The position numbers and the translations under genes are program-made. A DNA stretch of 64,000 nucleotides from Candidatus Acididesulfobacter guangdongensis (GTDB taxonomy: Bacteria; SZUA-79; Acidulodesulfobacterales; Acidulodesulfobacteraceae), in assembly GCA_004195045.1 (NCBI GenBank), contig SGBC01000004.1:154631-218630 (forward strand), given 5' to 3'. Below the pieces are notes generated by a model. The model had not been told where the DNA came from, searched no databases, and saw nothing but the letters and a program-made list of their open reading frames with translations. Positions 51,963 through 60,392 of this stretch are shown piece after piece (position 1 is the stretch's first letter; the number at the start of each line of letters is the position of its first letter).

Positions 51963-52267
51963 TATTTAATACAGTTTAATACTTAATTGCTTTAAGAATT
52001 TTCAATAATATCCGATAACATAAAATAGCAGCAATGCGGTATAATTTATTATATTTTTTACGGAAAAGATTAAAAATTAAATTATATTTTATATATAAAA
52101 AATATAAAAAAAAATTAATTAGATAACTTTTTGCATTATAATGTTCTGTCGGTTATATCGGTTATATTGTTTATATTAGCTTTGTTGTGCTGCTGCGTTA
52201 TGATGTGTTGTGATATATTAAAAATACTATTTATAAATAATCGAATTATAAATAATCAAAATTTTTT
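51963..52267. other. intergenic, A/T-rich
   Basis: 305 bases; GGTTATATCGGTTATATTG-like direct repeats near 52150-52175 are the only pattern. No ribosome site before the EamA start. Confidence 0.4.
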
Positions 52268-53233
52268 ATGAAATATATAAAAAAACCGGATAAGTTAAAT
52301 TATTTATGGATTGCTTTTCTGACTTTTTTTGCAATTTTTGGATTTGCAGTCAACAGTCTGCTTGCCAGAATTGCGCTGCATAATAGCGTATTAAGTCCAT
52401 TGACCTACAGTTTGCTGCGTCTTGGAAGCGGAGCGGTAACGCTTTTTTTAATAATTTCTTATAAACAGATTAAACTTCCGAAACCAAATTATTTATCGGC
52501 ATTTGCATTATTTGTATATGCGTTTTGTTTTTCTGTAGGATATATTGAAATTGGCGTCGCAGTCGGAGCTCTTCTTGTGTTTTCCGCCGTTCAATTCACA
52601 ATAATTGGAAATGCAATATTAATTCATAAAGAAAAACTTTTTTTATTGCAATGGTTAGGCGTTATAATTTCAATGGGAGGTTTTATTCTGCTAGTATATA
52701 AAGGCTTATCCGTTCCTAAAAATTTTATCGGGTATTTCGGGGCTGCCATGATGATTATTTCCGGAATAGGGTGGGGAATTTATACATTAAAAGGTAAATT
52801 TGAAAGACAATATTTATTAAGGACAGCATCTAATTTTATCCATTCCTTAATTTATTTCATTCCTTTTATAATAATATTTGCGTTTTTCAAAAATGGATTT
52901 ATTAATTTGCAATATATTAATACGCCTTATATTTATTTAAAGCCGATAATTTTAGGTGTATTGTCTGGAACAATATTTTCGGCGCTATTTTATGTGCTAT
53001 GGTATAAGGTAGTAAAAAAATTATCCCGTGTTTTATCATCGTCTGTTCAGTTATTGACGCCCGCAGTAGCGGCAATTTTAGGCATAATATTGTTAAACGA
53101 AAAAATATCGTTAAATTTCTTCATTTCTGCTATTTTAATATTAGGAGGTATTATATTCGTCGTACTTAAAGAAAAAACAACGGAAGTAAGGGAAGAGATC
53201 ATTGAAGATTTAGAAGAAACATTTGATAAATGA
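52268..53233 (+). CDS. EamA/DMT-family transporter
   Basis: Ten predicted membrane helices in two EamA repeats: the first around FGFAVNSLLARIAL...SPLTYSLLRLGSGA, the second around GYFGAAMMIISGIGWGIYTLKG to PAVAAILGIILLNEKISLNFF. Drug/metabolite exporters of this family move amino acids, nucleotides or small metabolites across the inner membrane; cargo cannot be predicted. 321 residues. The last 13 bases overlap the region of the next gene's leader, so the two are likely co-transcribed. Confidence 0.88.
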   Translation: MKYIKKPDKLNYLWIAFLTFFAIFGFAVNSLLARIALHNSVLSPLTYSLLRLGSGAVTLFLIISYKQIKLPKPNYLSAFALFVYAFCFSVGYIEIGVAVGALLVFSAVQFTIIGNAILIHKEKLFLLQWLGVIISMGGFILLVYKGLSVPKNFIGYFGAAMMIISGIGWGIYTLKGKFERQYLLRTASNFIHSLIYFIPFIIIFAFFKNGFINLQYINTPYIYLKPIILGVLSGTIFSALFYVLWYKVVKKLSRVLSSSVQLLTPAVAAILGIILLNEKISLNFFISAILILGGIIFVVLKEKTTEVREEIIEDLEETFDK

Positions 53234-53246
53234 TAAAGGAGGAAAA

Positions 53247-53663
53247 ATGCAAAAAATGTCTGTTATTGTATCTAACGACGCATTCGATGCGATATTGACG
53301 CCGTTTGATTTTATACATCTGGGGACTGCTATTTACGATGAAATAAATGTTTTATTTGTCGGATTTGCCGCAAGACTTATGACCAGAGAGGGCATAAAAA
53401 CCGCGGAAGAATATTTAATCCATAAAAATATGCTTGATGAATTAAAGAAAGGTTTGGAAAGAATCGGTCTTCCCGATAATTTATATTCAATAATTAAAGA
53501 ATTAAAGCGGACAGAAGGAATGAATTTTTATATTTGTTCAAACGCCGCCGCTAAATTTTCTATAACAGCTGAAATGCTTCTGCCTGAAATTGACGGTATA
53601 GTGGGAGCCGCATGGTTTTTGATAGAAAAGGCAAACAAATCGGAAATATTTATGCAATTTTAA
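53247..53663 (+). CDS. DsrE-like protein (second type)
   Basis: DsrE/peroxiredoxin-like fold: KMSVIVSNDAFDAILTPFDFIHLG (3-26) is the first strand and helix; Cys near 100 in FYICSNAAAKFSI is the conserved sulfur-carrier position. C-terminus DGIVGAAWFLIEKA. 138 residues from ATG 53247, which has AAAGGAGG at correct distance; the longer frame from 53223 overlaps the EamA gene and lacks a ribosome site. Probably membrane-peripheral sulfur trafficking; partner unknown. Confidence 0.78.
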   Translation: MQKMSVIVSNDAFDAILTPFDFIHLGTAIYDEINVLFVGFAARLMTREGIKTAEEYLIHKNMLDELKKGLERIGLPDNLYSIIKELKRTEGMNFYICSNAAAKFSITAEMLLPEIDGIVGAAWFLIEKANKSEIFMQF

Positions 53664-53846
53664 TTTATTATTTTTATATATTTGCATTTTCTGTCTATCT
53701 GTCTATCAATATTAATCTGCGGTTGTCTCTTCTTTAAACGGGGAATTTTTACAGTCTGTCCGTCAAAAATTTTAACTTATAAGTTTTGCTTTTTATTTAT
53801 TTTGCTTTAATTATTATATTTTATTTTAATTATTATATATTATTAT

Positions 53847-54608
53847 ATGGATATTTTAAACATAGTTATACTTTCTATAACGGGAATAATAGTCGGCGCA
53901 GCGACGGGTCTTATAGGGGCGTCCGGAGTTATAATAGTCGTTCCCGTGCTTGCTTTTATATTTAATGTACCCGTTTCAATAGCAATAGGCACAAGCCTTT
54001 TAATTGACGTTATAGTCTCGTTTTCGGTAACGGCAACGTACGCTTTTAAAAAAAGAGTTAATTATCGCATCGGCATACCTACAATTATAGGAGCGGTAGT
54101 AGGCGCTCAGCTTGGCGCATATATTTCGGTCAGCATGCCGCAGAGGCTTTTAGAAATTATATTCGGTGTATTTATGCTGTTAATGGGTGCTTTTTTCTTA
54201 AAAACAAAAGGAAAATATCAAGAAAAAAGAGTTTTTCATTTTAAAAGCCCACGCATAAATTTTATAATTATACTTATTTTTGGTTTTATCATAGGGATTC
54301 TTGCAGGTCTTCTCGGCACAAGCGGCGGCGTATTATATATGCTTGTATATATTATAGTCTTTGGATTAGCAATAAAAGATTCCATCGGAACATCAACACT
54401 TGTTATGATTATAGCCGCATTAAGCGGCGCTATCGGCTATATCGCCTTAAAACATATAAATTTATTTGACGCATTTTTTATAGGTATTATTGCGATTCCT
54501 TCAGGAATTTTGTTTGCAAAAATAGCAATCAAAAGCAAAAAAGAAACGCTTATTATTGTTTTAGGGATTACTTTGCTCGCAGTAGGGCTTTCAATGATGT
54601 TTCATTAA
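53847..54608 (+). CDS. sulfite exporter TauE/SafE family (TSUP) transporter
   Basis: Eight membrane helices in two inverted halves, each with the family's G-rich signature: GAATGLIGASGVIIVVPVLA (17-36) and GILAGLLGTSGGVLYML (about 151-167). 253 residues, normal. Members export sulfite, sulfoacetate or other organosulfonates, or import anions. Adjacent to two DsrE genes, so sulfur-compound transport fits, but cargo is inferred only. No clear ribosome site. Confidence 0.9.
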   Translation: MDILNIVILSITGIIVGAATGLIGASGVIIVVPVLAFIFNVPVSIAIGTSLLIDVIVSFSVTATYAFKKRVNYRIGIPTIIGAVVGAQLGAYISVSMPQRLLEIIFGVFMLLMGAFFLKTKGKYQEKRVFHFKSPRINFIIILIFGFIIGILAGLLGTSGGVLYMLVYIIVFGLAIKDSIGTSTLVMIIAALSGAIGYIALKHINLFDAFFIGIIAIPSGILFAKIAIKSKKETLIIVLGITLLAVGLSMMFH

Positions 54609-54933
54609 AATTAAATTATTCACCGAACAGAAATTAATTTTTTTAGATTAAAATTTATTTTATTTTATAATAAACAGCTTGTAAGCGTAGATATTTGCAT
54701 TATTTTTAAAATAATACTGCAAACCTCCTTCTTCTCTCTTCTCTCTTCCTTTTATATTCTTTCGATATTAAAAGCAAATAAATTTTGACTAGTATTTATT
54801 ATTAATAGTTTTCTCTTGACGGATGTGGGGGGGGGGGGTAGTGTATTATAAATATAATATGGATAATCAGTATATCATACAAAAATAGTAATATATTTTA
54901 TCATAAATTAAAAGTTATAGCAATTAAAAAATT
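54609..54933. other. leader of the diguanylate cyclase gene
   Basis: 325 bases; pyrimidine-rich CTTCTTCTCTCTTCTCTCTTCC at 54728-54750, then the poly-G promoter at 54816-54849. No ribosome site before the ATG. Confidence 0.5.
54816..54849 (+). promoter_or_regulatory. promoter with a 12-G spacer tract
   Basis: TTGACG (54816-54821), then a run of twelve G (54827-54838), then TAGTGT (17-bp spacing) or TATTAT at 54844-54849 (22-bp spacing). A homopolymer between -35 and -10 changes spacing when it slips. Confidence 0.55.
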
Positions 54934-57429
54934 ATGATGAATATAAAAAATAAAAAAATATATTTTATCGGCGGTTTATTTTTTGCCATTGGTATATTAG
55001 TTGCAAGTATTTTATTTTTCACCGGTCCAATTCCTATAAAAAGTATTTCTGATTTTAATTCAAATCTTTTACTAAAAACCACAAAACTGAATAAAGATAT
55101 AAGGCGTATTAAAAGCATGGTACGTAAAATTATATATTACAGCTCTTTAAAATCTTCGTTATCCAAAAAAACGCGATTTAAAACTGTTATAAAGAATTTA
55201 AAATTAGGTTTAAAAAAGACTGATAGTCAGTATAAAGAACTTGACGCGTTTATTAAAGAAAACAGCGCCCTTTTAAAAAATAACCCTCAAGTTACGGTAT
55301 ATTTTCACAAATCATACTATAATTGGGAAAATATCAGCAAACCTATTCTTGAAATAATTATAAAATACCCTAAATATATATCATCTAAAATATCCTATAA
55401 GCTTTTTCTAAAGCATACTATTCATCTTTCTTATCTGCCTACCTCAAATATTATTAAGAATACAAAATTATACTTCAAAAAGCTTATAAACACTGCTATA
55501 TACATAGCGATAGCAGGCGTTATCATTATATTGTGTCTAGGTATTTTATTTATATACTATGTGAGTAAGTTCTATAAAACTATTTCTAAGAGTGAACAAA
55601 AATTTAAAACATTATTTGACAATCTTCCTCTCATTGCTTTTATTCTGGATATTGAAACAGGCTGCTTTATCGACGTTAACAAAGCCGCTGTAAAATTTTA
55701 CGGATATTCAAAAGATGAGCTGTTAAACATGAGTATCGAAAAAATAAATATTTTTACCAGCACTCAAGAACAGACAGGATTCAGAAGATTGGCTGCTGAA
55801 AAAGGAAGCCACGATGCTTTTTTTAAACATAAACTTAAAAACGGGGAGATTAAACAAGTTCAATCTTTCGGTAATGCGATTTATTTAAATAATAAACTTT
55901 ATTTGTTAACAATAATTTTAGATATAACAGAAAAAAAGCTATTAGAAGATAAGCTTAAAGAATCGGAAGAGCTATTCAGAATAATGACTGAAAATTTAAT
56001 TACGGGGGTTGCTCTTTACCGTGAAAAATATATTTATGTGAATCCGACTGCTGAAAATATATTAGCTTACACTAAAGATGAACTTTATCAAAAATATGTT
56101 TGGGATTTATTTCCTGGCGAGTTTGACAAAAAAGCAATAAAAAATGCAATAGAAAAAAGATTAGGCGGAGAAATGTTTCAATCTACTTATGCAACAATTA
56201 GAGCTTTAACAAAACAGAATAAGGAGATTTGGCTTTTAATATCATCCACGACCGTTAAATATAAAAATAAATTTACTGCCCTTGCTAGCTTTATAGACGT
56301 GAGCGAAATGGTAAGTTTGCGTAACACATTAGAGCAAGAGCGCGACCTCTTCAAAGTTTTAATAGAAAACATCAATTCCGGCATAACGCTGTATAATAAG
56401 GACAGATTTATTTACGTAAATTCTGCTCTCCTTGACTTATTTCATTATACCAAAGAAGAATTCTTAAACTTAAACGTAAATGATTTCTTCAGCATCAGGG
56501 GAGATAAGCTGTACCATCAAAATACTTCCGTATTCAAAACATATTTCAATAACGAACTGTCTTCAAGGTTTGTTTACATTTATACGGACAGCAACAGAAT
56601 AAATACAAATACAACCCGCAGCAATAATAATATTTCTGCAAATGGCAGTACTTCAGGCGCAGACACAGGTCAATCTGGAAGCAGCAGTAATAATAATGCC
56701 GGCAGCAATAATACGGACGGCGGCAATAGCAGCCTTATTCTCAATATCGACGATAATACTGTCAAACTTCCAAAAACCGATATGCACAAAAATATTAATA
56801 TAACGGATGATAAAATCCGCTATATAGATTTATTCAGAACGGTCGTAACATATAAGGGAGAGCAAACCGGTCTTGCTATATTTTCAGATGTTACCGACCA
56901 GATACTTAGAGAACAGAATATTTTAGTAGAAAGAGAAGCATATAAAGAACTTTCAGAAATTGACGGGTTAACCGGTATTTATAACCGACGCTCTTTTGAC
57001 GGTAAACTTATAGAACTTATCAATACCGCTCTAAGATACGGCAGGCCTCTATCGCTCATGATGTTCGATATAGATTATTTCAAAAGTATAAACGACACAT
57101 ACGGTCATGAAACAGGGGATTTTATATTAAAAGAACTTTCTGCTTTAGTAAAAGAAAATTTGAGGTCGGCAGATTTTTTTGCCCGCTACGGCGGAGAAGA
57201 GTTTATGGTAATAACTCCGGAAACCAATATTTTTACCGCCAAAGAGCTTGCCGAAAGATTAAGGATAAAAATAGAAGAACACGATTTTAGTATAGGACAA
57301 TCTATAACGTGCAGTTTCGGAATAACGGGAATAAAAGAGAGCGATACATCAAAGAGTATTGTGTATCGGGCAGACAGTGCTTTATATGAAGCAAAAAAAG
57401 CAGGAAGAAACAAAGTATATTATGAATAA
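54934..57429 (+). CDS. membrane-bound PAS-PAS-PAS diguanylate cyclase
   Basis: Makes cyclic di-GMP. Membrane helices at about 9-29 and 186-209 enclose a periplasmic sensor of about 155 residues; then three PAS domains (from about 222, 345 and 470), the third carrying an Asn/Ser/Gly-rich insert (about 553-605). The GGDEF domain starts at DGLTGIYNRRSFD; active site GGEEF at 753-757 and inhibitory RxxD (RSAD 744-747) are intact, so it is active and product-inhibited. 831 residues. A poly-G tract lies in its promoter. Controls attachment or motility, by analogy. Confidence 0.92.
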   Translation: MMNIKNKKIYFIGGLFFAIGILVASILFFTGPIPIKSISDFNSNLLLKTTKLNKDIRRIKSMVRKIIYYSSLKSSLSKKTRFKTVIKNLKLGLKKTDSQYKELDAFIKENSALLKNNPQVTVYFHKSYYNWENISKPILEIIIKYPKYISSKISYKLFLKHTIHLSYLPTSNIIKNTKLYFKKLINTAIYIAIAGVIIILCLGILFIYYVSKFYKTISKSEQKFKTLFDNLPLIAFILDIETGCFIDVNKAAVKFYGYSKDELLNMSIEKINIFTSTQEQTGFRRLAAEKGSHDAFFKHKLKNGEIKQVQSFGNAIYLNNKLYLLTIILDITEKKLLEDKLKESEELFRIMTENLITGVALYREKYIYVNPTAENILAYTKDELYQKYVWDLFPGEFDKKAIKNAIEKRLGGEMFQSTYATIRALTKQNKEIWLLISSTTVKYKNKFTALASFIDVSEMVSLRNTLEQERDLFKVLIENINSGITLYNKDRFIYVNSALLDLFHYTKEEFLNLNVNDFFSIRGDKLYHQNTSVFKTYFNNELSSRFVYIYTDSNRINTNTTRSNNNISANGSTSGADTGQSGSSSNNNAGSNNTDGGNSSLILNIDDNTVKLPKTDMHKNINITDDKIRYIDLFRTVVTYKGEQTGLAIFSDVTDQILREQNILVEREAYKELSEIDGLTGIYNRRSFDGKLIELINTALRYGRPLSLMMFDIDYFKSINDTYGHETGDFILKELSALVKENLRSADFFARYGGEEFMVITPETNIFTAKELAERLRIKIEEHDFSIGQSITCSFGITGIKESDTSKSIVYRADSALYEAKKAGRNKVYYE

Positions 57430-57460
57430 CTGCTAAGAATATTATAAATAAACAAATAAA

Positions 57461-57538
57461 TATTAAAAATAAATAAAAAAATCCGGTCCCTTTCGAGACC
57501 GGATCACCTTTAGGAGGAGTGATGAAAAACTTACAGTT
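57461..57538 (-). ncRNA. 78-nt repeat C, copy 1: terminator with anti-SD-loop hairpin
   Basis: On the minus strand: ATCAC-TCCTCCTAAAG-GTGAT hairpin with an anti-Shine-Dalgarno loop, immediately followed by TCCGGTC/GACCGGA and TTTTTTTATTT, a textbook terminator. It ends the 57565-58107 transcript and could survive as a small RNA. On the plus strand it reads AGGAGG with a 18-codon frame. Confidence 0.6.
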
Positions 57539-57564
57539 ATCAGTGATTCTATCATTAAATAAAA

Positions 57565-58107
57565 TTACAGAAATATAAGCCCTGATATTTTATTATGTTT
57601 AATCATTGTCTTAATATAAATTGATTTCCCGCCCGCCAAGTTTAGTTTCCACATATAAAACTTAAATCCGGCTTGTTTTAGCGCAACCAGATATTTGATA
57701 TTATAACCGTTTTTTAATTGTAATTTAGTATTAAGTGAATCAGACACCTTATCAAATTTAGTTTTAGTCACCACTGATTTAAACGATGACGAAACGGTTG
57801 ATCTAAATTTTGTATAATTCTTTTTTGCCAGAGCTTTTATCGCTTTAGACACCACCTTTTTGACGGTTTTAATCCTGGCAGGACTCACTGTCAGTCTTGC
57901 AGGTTTATTTGTATTATTAATGGCTGGCGTATTAGCTCCCGGTGGCGTTGCCGCCTGATTATTCGGCTGAGGTGCATATCCGCCGGATGGATATTGGCTT
58001 GTTGCTGGCAGCGGAGCCGAACTGCTTGGATTTAATAAATTTGCGTTTGCATTTGCGCTGAATGCAAAAAGAGATACTAAAGCTAATAAATAAATAAGAA
58101 ACTTCAT
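57565..58107 (-). CDS. secreted protein of unknown function (DUF3887-like tail)
   Basis: Signal peptide at 1-20 (LLALVSLFAFSANANA), then a low-complexity Pro/Ala/Asn linker (about 25-70), then a basic domain (about 75-180; VVSKAIKALAKKNYTKFRS, FDKVSDSLNTKLQLKNGY, KSIYIKTMIKHNKISGLIFL) whose layout resembles DUF3887/SnoaL-type domains. 180 residues; periplasmic or secreted. GGAGGTCATCAAA precedes the ATG. Its transcript ends in repeat C. Confidence 0.65.
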   Translation of the reverse strand: MKFLIYLLALVSLFAFSANANANLLNPSSSAPLPATSQYPSGGYAPQPNNQAATPPGANTPAINNTNKPARLTVSPARIKTVKKVVSKAIKALAKKNYTKFRSTVSSSFKSVVTKTKFDKVSDSLNTKLQLKNGYNIKYLVALKQAGFKFYMWKLNLAGGKSIYIKTMIKHNKISGLIFL

Positions 58108-58602
58108 TTTGATGACCTCCGTTAATTAATTTGATTGTTTATTTAAACAGCAAATAAGCAGATTATAGTTTTATGTTTATTTTATGCTGTATACAGCGTT
58201 TTAAATTGCAAGAATAAATAATCAGCAGGTAAAATCAGATGTTATTTAAGCTCAATTAAAATTAACCATTATATTATATATATATTTATTTTATATATAT
58301 TATAATTATATATTAAATAATATTATTAACTTTATAAGATTATTAATAATAATTAATATTTGAACTTGTTATATGCCATGTTTTTAGGCTAACACAAAAA
58401 TTGTTGCTTGTCAAACACATAAATATCATTTGCATATCATATTAATATCATCTCAATATCATCATATTGTTAAATATTATTAGATTATAGTTAAGATATT
58501 TTTTTATTTTGAAAACTATTTTGAAAACCTTGTCTTAATTTATTATTGCTCGTTTATAAAATTAATTATTCAAAAATATATTTAATTTAAAAATAAATAT
58601 TG

Positions 58603-58640
58603 GAAATAAATAAAAAAACTCTATCCATTTCAAACCGGTA
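58603..58640 (-). repeat. repeat C, degenerate third copy
   Basis: AAATAAATAAAAAAACTC, then CATTTCAAACCGGTAA aligns with the left part of repeat C; the hairpin arms are broken. Confidence 0.4.
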
Positions 58641-58681
58641 ATAATTAATAATAATTAATGCATTTGGGTTTATATTACATG

Positions 58682-58759
58682 TATTAAAAATAAATAAAAA
58701 AATCCGGTCCCTTTCGAGACCGGATCACCTTTAGGAGGAGTGATGAAAAGCTTACAGTT
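58682..58759 (-). ncRNA. 78-nt repeat C, copy 2
   Basis: Identical to 57461-57538 except one base (A/G before CTTACAGTT). It has both hairpins intact, although no gene on the minus strand ends here; the nearest upstream sequence is 600 bases of non-coding DNA. Suggests an independent RNA or a mobile repeat. Confidence 0.55.
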
Positions 58760-58985
58760 GTTAAATTAAGTTGAATATTTTTCGATTCAATATTATATAT
58801 GCATTTTTTATGCCAATAATAAATAAAATATATTTAAATATCTTTTAATAAAAAATATTATTAATAAATTGACAAAAAGTTTAATATAATCAAACAGTTA
58901 TTCATGTATATATATTTAACTTATTTTCTGCATGTCAAACCGCTATAAATTAATTTCATTATTTATTTATAATAAATTAATTTAA

Positions 58986-59036
58986 AATTGTCATAATGAC
59001 AATTAACTATGTAAATATTATTGTCATAACGACAAT
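58986..59036. promoter_or_regulatory. pair of palindromic operators
   Basis: AATTGTCATAATGACAATT (58986-59004, perfect) and ATTGTCATAACGACAAT (59020-59036), centres 33 bp apart, about three helical turns. Cooperative dimer binding is likely. About 150 bases before the 59168 promoter. Confidence 0.6.
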
Positions 59037-59167
59037 TATTTTAGCGGTTTTATTTATTATTTACCATTAAAATAATTTGAAAGCGTATTTTTTAATTTTA
59101 TTATAAATCGTAAAATTTCATTATTGTTTTTTTATTTATTGTTTTTTTTGAAAATATATTGCAAATT

Positions 59168-59196
59168 TTGACTATTTTTAAAAATTAGTGTATAAA
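59168..59196 (+). promoter_or_regulatory. sigma-70-type promoter
   Basis: TTGACT, 17-base spacer, TG-extended TATAAA; about 160 bases before the 59359 ATG. Confidence 0.55.
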
Positions 59197-59358
59197 AATT
59201 ATATAAACATTAATTTTGCTGAATACGACTTATATTAAATACTATATAATTATTATATGAAATATTAAACTATTATTGTATTAAATATTAACTAACCGAT
59301 AAAAAAATTCTAATATAATATAAAATAAATATCAATAAGATTTAAAATTATAAAAAAT

Positions 59359-60186
59359 ATGGAGCATGACGAAGAGTATCCGAAGAAAGGCAATGACGAC
59401 GGCAGTGTTTTAAAAATAATTTATAATCTGCTGCGTAACAGATTCGGTAAAATGAACTGGTGGCCGGCAGAATCTGATTTTGAGGTAATTATAGGCGCTA
59501 TATTGACGCAGAACACTGCATGGACAAATGTAGAAAAAGCGATTTATAATCTTAAAATCCGCAATCTGTTATCTTTTGAAGCTATGGATGCAATAGAGTT
59601 AGATTTATTGAAAGAATACATCAGACCTTCGGGCTATTACAACCAGAAGGCTCTTAAAATTAAAGAATTTATAAATTTTGCAAAAAAGGGATATAATTTT
59701 TCTATTGAATTAATGAAAAAAGAAAATACTGCCGTAATGCGGGAAAAACTTCTTAATATATCCGGCATAGGAGAAGAAACTGCTGACAGCATAATGCTGT
59801 ACGCATTAAAAAAACCGGTATTTGTCATAGATGCTTATACCAGAAGGCTGCTTGAAAGACATCACATAATCGAAGGCGCGTTAAAAGAAAAATATAAAAA
59901 TCTGCAAAAATATTTTACAGACAATATAAACAATATAAATAATGCAGATAATACCGACGATATAGACAATATAAATAAGATATACAAGATATTTCATATC
60001 GACGATATAGGCAATATATTTGATGAGTATAACGGTAATAAAATAAATAATAAAATAAACGGTGAAGCAATTGCGAAAATATACAATGAATATCATGCGC
60101 TAATAGTAATGACCGGCAAAATGTTCTGTAAAAAAACTCCCATGTGCAGCGGCTGTCCGCTTGAAGAATTAAATCATCTAATCTAA
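59359..60186 (+). CDS. endonuclease III-related HhH-GPD protein (COG2231 type)
   Basis: DNA-glycosylase fold: ILTQNTAWTNVEKA (about 47-60) and the helix-hairpin-helix LLNISGIGEETADSI (about 132-146), followed by the conserved Asp in VFVIDAYTRR. The Lys of bifunctional Nth enzymes is Glu here, as in this subfamily, so lyase activity is not expected. C-terminal cysteines CKKTPMCSGC provide three of the four Fe-S ligands; the fourth is not visible. Residues about 190-235 are an Asn/Asp/Ile-rich insert. 275 residues. Substrate lesion unknown. Confidence 0.82.
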   Translation: MEHDEEYPKKGNDDGSVLKIIYNLLRNRFGKMNWWPAESDFEVIIGAILTQNTAWTNVEKAIYNLKIRNLLSFEAMDAIELDLLKEYIRPSGYYNQKALKIKEFINFAKKGYNFSIELMKKENTAVMREKLLNISGIGEETADSIMLYALKKPVFVIDAYTRRLLERHHIIEGALKEKYKNLQKYFTDNINNINNADNTDDIDNINKIYKIFHIDDIGNIFDEYNGNKINNKINGEAIAKIYNEYHALIVMTGKMFCKKTPMCSGCPLEELNHLI

Positions 60187-60374
60187 TCTAAACTAATCTA
60201 AACGATTTAAAATCAGCTTAAATTTGCAGATAAAACATTAACCAAAAACCAAAAAACTCCTCAGGACTAAAAAAATTGCTACAAAATAAACAGTGGATAG
60301 ACTGGGGATAGAGGCAGATAATTTCTATCGGCAATTTTTGGAACAGCCGCTAACTACCAAAAATATGAGAAAAG

Positions 60375-60383
60375 TGATATAAT
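60375..60383 (+). promoter_or_regulatory. extended -10 TGATATAAT, leaderless-type
   Basis: Ends 9 bases before the ATG at 60393 with no ribosome site in between. Confidence 0.5.
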
Positions 60384-60392
60384 ACATTTATT

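Larger units (their letters stand above)
58760..59358. other. long non-coding region before the endonuclease III-like gene
   Basis: 599 bases with the paired palindromes at 58986-59036 and a promoter at 59168-59196; otherwise A/T-rich. Confidence 0.5.
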
